The position numbers and the translations under genes were made by a program. From assembly GCA_035274465.1 (NCBI GenBank), contig DATEOF010000229.1, positions 24,978 through 88,977 on the forward strand: 64,000 nt of DNA, written 5' to 3'. Below the pieces are notes generated by a model, which worked only from the letters and a program-made list of their open reading frames with translations, was not told the DNA's origin and did no database searches. Shown piece by piece: positions 59,633-64,000 of the stretch. This stretch comes from JADGRF01 sp035274465 (lineage in GTDB: Bacteria; Myxococcota_A; Polyangia; Polyangiales; JAFGIB01). How positions within the stretch are numbered: the stretch's first letter is position 1; every line of letters begins with the position of its first letter.

Positions 59633-60739
59633 ATGATCGCGAGCAATAGATCGCAGTTGTGTCCGCTACTGTCATTGACAGTGGCCTGTTTATGTTTCCT
59701 CGCTGGCTGTGGTGGCGCCGAGACAGTCGAGGGCGACGGGTCGGTCGGCGACTCGGTGCCCGATACCGTCGTGGACGAGTGCAAGGCACAGAGCGAGGCG
59801 TCGCTCGACGGATTGCCACTCGACCTGGCATGCACGGGTCTGTTTGCCGATGGTGGGAGCGACAAGACAGCGGACGGCGTCTACGCGTTCGCGCCGGCTT
59901 TCCCGCTGTGGTCCGACAACGCCGGAAAGAAGCGCTGGATCAAGCTGCCGGCCGGCCAGAAGATCGACAGCTCGGATCAGAGTCGCTGGCGCTTTCCACT
60001 GGGTACGAAGTTCTGGAAACAGTTCGATGCCAACGGTGCGCGCGTGGAGACTCGCATCTTTCAAAAGGTGCGTGCGGATCGGTGGGTGAGCACGACGTAC
60101 ATCTGGGACGCCGAGGGCAAACACGCGATGCGCGAGGACTTGGGTCGCGAGCTCGTGCGCAACGGCGTGAACTATCGCGTGCCTGCCAAGTCGCTGTGTG
60201 ACGATTGCCACGAAGGACACCCCGACAACGTGCTGGGCTTCGAGGCCGTGTCGCTGGGAATGCCCGGCGCCGATCAGAACGGACTCACGCTCCAGAAGCT
60301 GGTGGCTCAGAACCTGCTCACGAACCCGCCTGCGCGCACGCAGCTGGCGATCGGTGACGACGGCACCGGCAAGGCCGCCGACGTGCTCGGGTGGCTTCAC
60401 ATCAACTGCGGTGTCTCGTGCCACAACGATGGCGTGAACTCCGACGCCGAAAAGACGGGCCTGCGCATGAAGCTGGACCCGACGATGCTCGACGGCCGCG
60501 CTTCGAACACCTTCCCGACGTTCCGCCTGCTGATCAACACCCCGGCAGTCACGATGCAGTGGAACAAGCAGATGCGCGTCGTGCCGGGCATGCCCGACAG
60601 GAGCCTGCTCTACAAGCTGATCACGACCCGCACGGCCATGGACAGCACTGACCAGATGCCTCCACTCGCGACGCGCAAGGCCGACGACAAGAACGTGGCG
60701 AAGGTGCGCGAGTGGATCCTGGCGCTCCCGCGAAAATAG
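59633..60739 (+). CDS. TIGR03806/SO2930-type haem lipoprotein
   Basis: 368 residues. Lipobox LAGC (LTVACLCFLAGCGG). The family block FAPAFPLWSDNAGKKRWIKL and WRFPLGTKFWKQFD is clear. Two haem-like motifs are present: CDDCHEGHPDNVLGFEAVSL (CxxCH) and INCGVSCHNDG (CxxxCH, one residue more than normal), with possible axial Met in GMPGADQ and GMPDRSLLY. The C-terminus ends in REWILALPRK, as in cytochrome c PPEMI-type tails. Predicted mono- or di-haem protein at the envelope, requiring the Ccm system. Role unknown, possibly electron transfer or sensing. Confidence 0.75.
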   Translation: MIASNRSQLCPLLSLTVACLCFLAGCGGAETVEGDGSVGDSVPDTVVDECKAQSEASLDGLPLDLACTGLFADGGSDKTADGVYAFAPAFPLWSDNAGKKRWIKLPAGQKIDSSDQSRWRFPLGTKFWKQFDANGARVETRIFQKVRADRWVSTTYIWDAEGKHAMREDLGRELVRNGVNYRVPAKSLCDDCHEGHPDNVLGFEAVSLGMPGADQNGLTLQKLVAQNLLTNPPARTQLAIGDDGTGKAADVLGWLHINCGVSCHNDGVNSDAEKTGLRMKLDPTMLDGRASNTFPTFRLLINTPAVTMQWNKQMRVVPGMPDRSLLYKLITTRTAMDSTDQMPPLATRKADDKNVAKVREWILALPRK

Positions 60740-60743
60740 CGCC

Positions 60744-61865
60744 CTAGTACACGAACGGGACGATCCGCTTCGGCACCGCGCGCCGATACTCGTCCCACAG
60801 CGCGCCGTACTTCTCCGCGCACCGCCGATCGTCATCGAGCTGACGCGGGACCAAGAGGCCGACGTAGTACAGCGGGTATAGCCACACCCAGATCACCTTC
60901 GGGTAGCCGAGGCTGAGCGCCAGGCCGCTCGCCATCAACAACTCACCCAGGTAGTTGATGTGCCTCGATAGGCCCCAGAAGCCCGAGATCAACACCCGCC
61001 GCTCTCCGTCGGCGAGCGCTCGCTGCGGTAGCGGTCCGAAGGACGGGCGCTCGGGTTGGGTCTTGAAGTAGTACTTCTGCATGTTCGCGCCTCGCGCGAG
61101 CACCCAACCCGTAAAGAACATCAGCGCCGCCGCTGCCAGCAGCAGCGGAGAGACGTGCGGGTTGGGCAGCTCTGCCACGAACCACAGTCCCACGCAGTAG
61201 AAGAACGGGTAGAAGGCCAGGCAACCCCAGCCGAGCTTGAACCCGACTCGCTCGGCGACGAAGTCGTACGTGTACAGGTGCACTCGCTCGAAGATGATGT
61301 AGTCGAGCAGGAAGAAGCTGAAGAGCGCCGTGTAGAGCAGTACGCCTGGCGACGGATCAGCCTCGAACGCGAGCCAGTGGTATGCCCCAAACGAGAGCAC
61401 GCACAGCTCGAGCATGGTCGCGCCCACGAGGTACAAGAACATCTTGGCGTCGACGCGCCCGCCACCCCAGCGCGGATTCTCGAGCCGCCCGAGGTACAGG
61501 TCCTGCAGCAACGACGCGCGCACGCGCGGCACCGGCAGCACGATCGCAAAGGTGAATATTAGACCGAGGACGCACGCGGTCGCGAGCATCGCGTAGCGCT
61601 GTTGGTAGAACACGTCCCAGGCCACGACGCCGTTCGCGGCCAGCACGACGTAACCCGCGACCACCACCAGGAACACCGCGAGCCCGTTCAAGCGGTAGCG
61701 CAGCGGCCGGCCGGCAGCGTCCCGTACGTAACCGTCCACCCAACGTCCCGGCAGCAGCGCATGCAAGAGCAGCACCGCGCAATACACGATCAAGACGCAC
61801 CACACGGGCGCAGCATAGCTCAGGAGTGCGATTGCGCGACAAGGTAGTTTGCGCTTTAGTCGCAA
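60744..61865 (-). CDS. ERG4/ERG24-family sterol reductase-like membrane protein
   Basis: Up to 373 residues from TTG 61865; the true start may lie downstream because the SDR gene begins only 5 bp away on the other strand. About ten membrane helices. C-terminal signatures of the C14/C24 sterol reductase family: LISGFWGLSRHINYLGELLM and DDDRRCAEKYGALWDEYRR, ending AVPKRIVPFVY. Also FYPFFYCVGLWFVAELPN and YYFKTQPERPSFG in conserved positions. The family reduces sterol C=C bonds with NADPH. Some myxobacteria make sterols, so a real sterol or related lipid substrate is plausible. Isoprenylcysteine methyltransferases share the distant C-terminal motif, so substrate assignment stays open. Confidence 0.75.
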   Translation of the reverse strand: MRLKRKLPCRAIALLSYAAPVWCVLIVYCAVLLLHALLPGRWVDGYVRDAAGRPLRYRLNGLAVFLVVVAGYVVLAANGVVAWDVFYQQRYAMLATACVLGLIFTFAIVLPVPRVRASLLQDLYLGRLENPRWGGGRVDAKMFLYLVGATMLELCVLSFGAYHWLAFEADPSPGVLLYTALFSFFLLDYIIFERVHLYTYDFVAERVGFKLGWGCLAFYPFFYCVGLWFVAELPNPHVSPLLLAAAALMFFTGWVLARGANMQKYYFKTQPERPSFGPLPQRALADGERRVLISGFWGLSRHINYLGELLMASGLALSLGYPKVIWVWLYPLYYVGLLVPRQLDDDRRCAEKYGALWDEYRRAVPKRIVPFVY

Positions 61866-61870
61866 CTAAC

Positions 61871-62647
61871 ATGACACTGCTGCATCGCTACGGTCCCTGG
61901 GCGCTGATCGCAGGTGCTTCAGAAGGCATCGGCGCCGCGTTCGCCCGCGCACTCGCCGCCGCTGGCTTCAACTTGGTACTGATCGCGCGCCGCCGGGAGC
62001 CGCTCGAGGCGCTTGCAACCGAGCTTCGCGCGCGCTGCACGGTGGAGACCGTGGCGCTGGATCTCGCCGCCCCGGACCTCGAAGGACAGCTCGAAACCAT
62101 CGCCGCCGCGCACGACTTCGGCCTGATCGTCTACAACGCGGCACTCTCGATCGTCGCGCCGTTTCTCGACACGCCGCTCGCCGACAAGCAGCGCAGCCTG
62201 GACGTGAACGCGCGCGGCCCGCTGATCGCCGCGCACGTGTTCGGCAATCGCTTCGCCGCTCGCGGCCGCGGCGGCATCGTGCTGATCTCGTCGCTGACTG
62301 CGTTCTGGGGCTCGGCTTGGGTCGCGACCTACGGTGCGACCAAGGCCTTCAACCTCTCGCTCGGCGAAGCACTCGCGCACGAGCTCGCCGAGCGCAACGT
62401 CGACGTCGTCGTGAGCTGTGCGGGTGCCACGCGCACGCCCGGCTTCGTGCAACAGATGACCGGCCGCAAGGCGCCACGCTCCATGAGCCCCGATGCCGTC
62501 GCCGCCGAGACCCTGGCCGCCCTGCCCGCGCGCGGCGCGTTCGTGCCCGGCAAGTTCAACCGTTTCGCGCAACAACTGCTCTCTCGTGCGCTGCCCCGCC
62601 GCACCGCCGTACGAATCATGGCCGGCCAAACGAAGGCGCTGATCTAG
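61871..62647 (+). CDS. Short-chain dehydrogenase (17beta-HSD/KAR-like)
   Basis: 258 residues from ATG 61871 (fifteen extra in-frame codons upstream look non-coding). SDR motifs: YGPWALIAGASEGIGAAFAR (TGxxxGxG form), LIARRREPLEALATEL (NADP-type basic residues), VYNAALS in place of NNAG, VLISSLTAF, TYGATKAFNLSL (YxxxK), followed by ELAERNVDVVVSCAGATRT. The YGPWALIAGAS start resembles 17beta-hydroxysteroid dehydrogenase/3-ketoacyl-CoA reductase relatives. Divergent and nearly abutting the sterol-reductase-like gene, it may share its pathway; this is inference. Confidence 0.78.
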   Translation: MTLLHRYGPWALIAGASEGIGAAFARALAAAGFNLVLIARRREPLEALATELRARCTVETVALDLAAPDLEGQLETIAAAHDFGLIVYNAALSIVAPFLDTPLADKQRSLDVNARGPLIAAHVFGNRFAARGRGGIVLISSLTAFWGSAWVATYGATKAFNLSLGEALAHELAERNVDVVVSCAGATRTPGFVQQMTGRKAPRSMSPDAVAAETLAALPARGAFVPGKFNRFAQQLLSRALPRRTAVRIMAGQTKALI

Positions 62648-62720
62648 CTGTGACGTCACTGTCACCCCACCCGCCCTGCCTCGCTGCACCCGTTCAGATC
62701 GTGTATGGCGGTCTGTGAGC

Positions 62721-63122
62721 ATGGGTAAGAAGAACAAACCGACGACAACCGTCCCCACGAGTGAATCGCCCAAGCTGACGCATTCGCCGTTCGCGAACCT
62801 GGGAGGACGGCCCGCAGAACCTGCAGCGAAGGCGCCGGAACCCGCCGCCACGCCAGCGCAGCCGCAAGCGCGCGGTCGCCTCGTGTTGCGCCGAGAAACC
62901 AAGCATCGCGGCGGCAAGCCGGTGGTGATCATCAGCGGCTTCGGCGAGCTGCGAAGCTTCGATGATCGCGCGATCGCCGAGCTCGCGAGCGAGTTCAAGC
63001 AGAGGCTCGGCTGCGGAGGCACAGTCGATGGCGACGAGATCGTGCTGCAGGGCGATCGACCGGCGGAGGTCGCCGAGCTGCTGCGCGCGAAGGGGTTCCG
63101 AGTGGCGGGCGTGACGTCGTGA
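62721..63122 (+). CDS. SUI1/YciH-type translation-factor-like protein
   Basis: 133 residues from ATG 62721 (in-frame GTG 62715 also possible). An N-terminal low-complexity Pro/Ala tail of ~50 residues (SPFANLGGRPAEPAAKAPEP) precedes the SUI1 fold: LVLRRETKHRGGKPVVIISG, FGELRSFDDRAIAELASEF, KQRLGCGGTVDGDEIVLQGD and EVAELLRAKGFRV. These match the bacterial YciH/archaeal and eukaryotic eIF1 core. Thought to monitor initiation fidelity in vitro; physiological role in bacteria is unclear. Its stop lies 4 bp before the stop of the convergent esterase gene. Confidence 0.88.
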   Translation: MGKKNKPTTTVPTSESPKLTHSPFANLGGRPAEPAAKAPEPAATPAQPQARGRLVLRRETKHRGGKPVVIISGFGELRSFDDRAIAELASEFKQRLGCGGTVDGDEIVLQGDRPAEVAELLRAKGFRVAGVTS

Positions 63123-63126
63123 CGCG

Positions 63127-64000
63127 CTAGAACTGCGAGAAGAACTTCCAGATCGCCGCGGCTGCAAACGGTGGAACGATGTGCGCGCCCATGAACTTGC
63201 AGAACGTCACCGGCAGGTCGGCCTCGCAACCGTTGTAGGCGAGACACGGGCTGGGCTCCACCGGCACGCTGTCCATCTGGCACTTGTTCGCCTTGACCCA
63301 GAAGTCGCGGCTGGCCTCGCCCGACGCAGTCGGCACGACCGTGTCGTTATCACCGTGCGAGCTCCAGACGGCAACTTGCCCGACGCACGTCGCGCGTCCG
63401 CCGAATCCGGGACCCGAGCCCGACATCGGTGCGATGGCGCGAAACACATCGCCCATCTGACAGCCGAGCGTGTTGGACATGATGCCGCCGTAGCTCATGC
63501 CGACGGAGAACACTCGATTTTCATCGAAGCACACGCTGCCCTGCAGGCGTGCGTAGAGCGCCTTGACGAACGCGACGTCTTGGCCGTTGCTGTTCTGCCA
63601 GCCCGCACCACCGCTCGAGGTCTCCAGCCCCTGGCCCGAGATGAAGATCGCGCTGTTCTGCGACATGCGGCCGAGCCCGTACCAGCTGGCTGCGATCGAC
63701 TGCGCTGTGCCACCGAGACCGTGCCAGGCGAAGATCAGCTTGTACGGCTTGCTCGGGTCGTAGCCTTGCGGAAGCGACATGATGTAGTCGCGCTGCGTGC
63801 CCATGACGTCGATGCTGGCCATCCCCGCCATCGGCGCAGGCATGCCGCAACCGGCGCTCGGCTTCGGCGGCGGATTGAGGATCTGTCCCGGGTTGCCGCT
63901 CGGCGCCGGCGGCATGCCACCGGTGCCGGCAGCGGGCTGTCCTGCCTGCGGCGGCGGCGTGCTCCCTGCCGCGCTGCCGCCAGCCGGTGGCATGGTCCGG
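63127..64000 (-). CDS. PHB-depolymerase/CE1-like esterase, C-terminal part (cut by right edge)
   Basis: The minus frame enters from the right edge without a start and ends at 63127; 291 codons are visible. A Pro/Gly/Ala linker (GGSAAGSTPPPQAGQPAAGT) precedes a catalytic domain: RDYIMSLPQGYDPSKPYKLI, FAWHGLGGTAQSI (oxyanion), DENRVFSVGMSYGGIMSNTL (GxSxG with Ser intact), WSSHGDNDTVVP (Asp/His area) and GAHIVPPFAAAAIWKFFSQF (catalytic His). The layout fits feruloyl/acetyl-xylan esterase (CE1) or polyhydroxybutyrate depolymerase-like exported enzymes. The missing N-terminus probably carries a signal peptide. Cysteines (CFDENR, LGCQMG, CQMDSV) suggest disulphides. Confidence 0.8.
   Translation of the reverse strand, partial: RTMPPAGGSAAGSTPPPQAGQPAAGTGGMPPAPSGNPGQILNPPPKPSAGCGMPAPMAGMASIDVMGTQRDYIMSLPQGYDPSKPYKLIFAWHGLGGTAQSIAASWYGLGRMSQNSAIFISGQGLETSSGGAGWQNSNGQDVAFVKALYARLQGSVCFDENRVFSVGMSYGGIMSNTLGCQMGDVFRAIAPMSGSGPGFGGRATCVGQVAVWSSHGDNDTVVPTASGEASRDFWVKANKCQMDSVPVEPSPCLAYNGCEADLPVTFCKFMGAHIVPPFAAAAIWKFFSQF

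Noticed and set aside
1..64000. tRNA or rRNA genes
   Set aside because: No stretch with a convincing tRNA T-loop/acceptor arrangement or rRNA-like conserved blocks was noticed; a covariance search would be needed to exclude a divergent tRNA.

Overview
The window is GC-rich (roughly two thirds G+C by eye), with dense, often overlapping genes. It reads like a chromosomal segment of a myxobacterium (Myxococcota). The reasons are very large Ser/Thr kinases fused to NTPase and TPR regions with HRD-S/T-x-RN catalytic loops, many lipoproteins with Cys-rich tags, PilZ and NtrC-type regulators, a PEGA-domain outer-membrane protein and a eukaryote-like sterol reductase. Order or genus cannot be fixed from the sequence. 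I saw no rRNA, tRNA, CRISPR array, transposase or phage gene. Both ends cut through genes.

Layout. 1-13 kb: PAS fragment, TPR-PEGA-barrel protein, SDR, AraC/GyrI regulator with a transglutaminase-like gene, Tat-exported PhoX-type protein behind Pho-box-like repeats, a double alpha-carbonic anhydrase, DUF488, GH92 mannosidase, a propeller lipoprotein, DUF2306. 13-19 kb: small exported and membrane proteins, apparent gene relics (including a DUF488 tail), a PP2C phosphatase, PilZ, RarA. 18.6-23.3 kb: an exported lipoprotein with a Fam20/HipA-like kinase domain whose start lies in one arm of a 30-bp inverted repeat, a ccmC-ccmD-type haem-handling operon with an extra 42-codon gene, an Rsm22-like methyltransferase and an ArsA-like ATPase. 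23.4-31.3 kb: kinase cassette A, two giant kinases overlapping by 4 bp. 31-37 kb: secreted lipoproteins, including a PHM-like copper-enzyme fold and an iron-box-controlled lipoprotein. 37-48 kb: DUF695/RraB, sigma-54 regulator, histidine kinase and hydrolase on the minus strand, facing a divergent RND heavy-metal efflux operon (B-A-C order) and a methyltransferase. 48-58 kb: a regulator without its DNA-binding domain, a lipoprotein, and kinase cassette B, a paralogous pair on the opposite strand. 58-64 kb: lipoproteins, orphan CheR, a TIGR03806-type haem lipoprotein, a sterol-reductase-like protein divergent from an SDR, SUI1/YciH, and a partial CE1/PHB-depolymerase-like esterase.

Two regulatory systems stand out. 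(1) The kinase cassettes: in both, gene 1 has a canonical kinase loop and canonical P-loop NTPase, while gene 2 has an atypical HRD loop and an Arg in place of the P-loop Lys. This suggests an obligate two-component kinase/STAND machine kept as a pair through duplication. (2) The sigma-54 metal-efflux switch: a near-consensus -24/-12 promoter lies just upstream of the efflux operon, with a helically phased set of GTCGCA repeats about 40-80 bp further upstream. The same set recurs at the start of the histidine kinase gene that precedes the sigma-54 activator. This is a coherent ZraSR-like circuit that can be read directly from the sequence.
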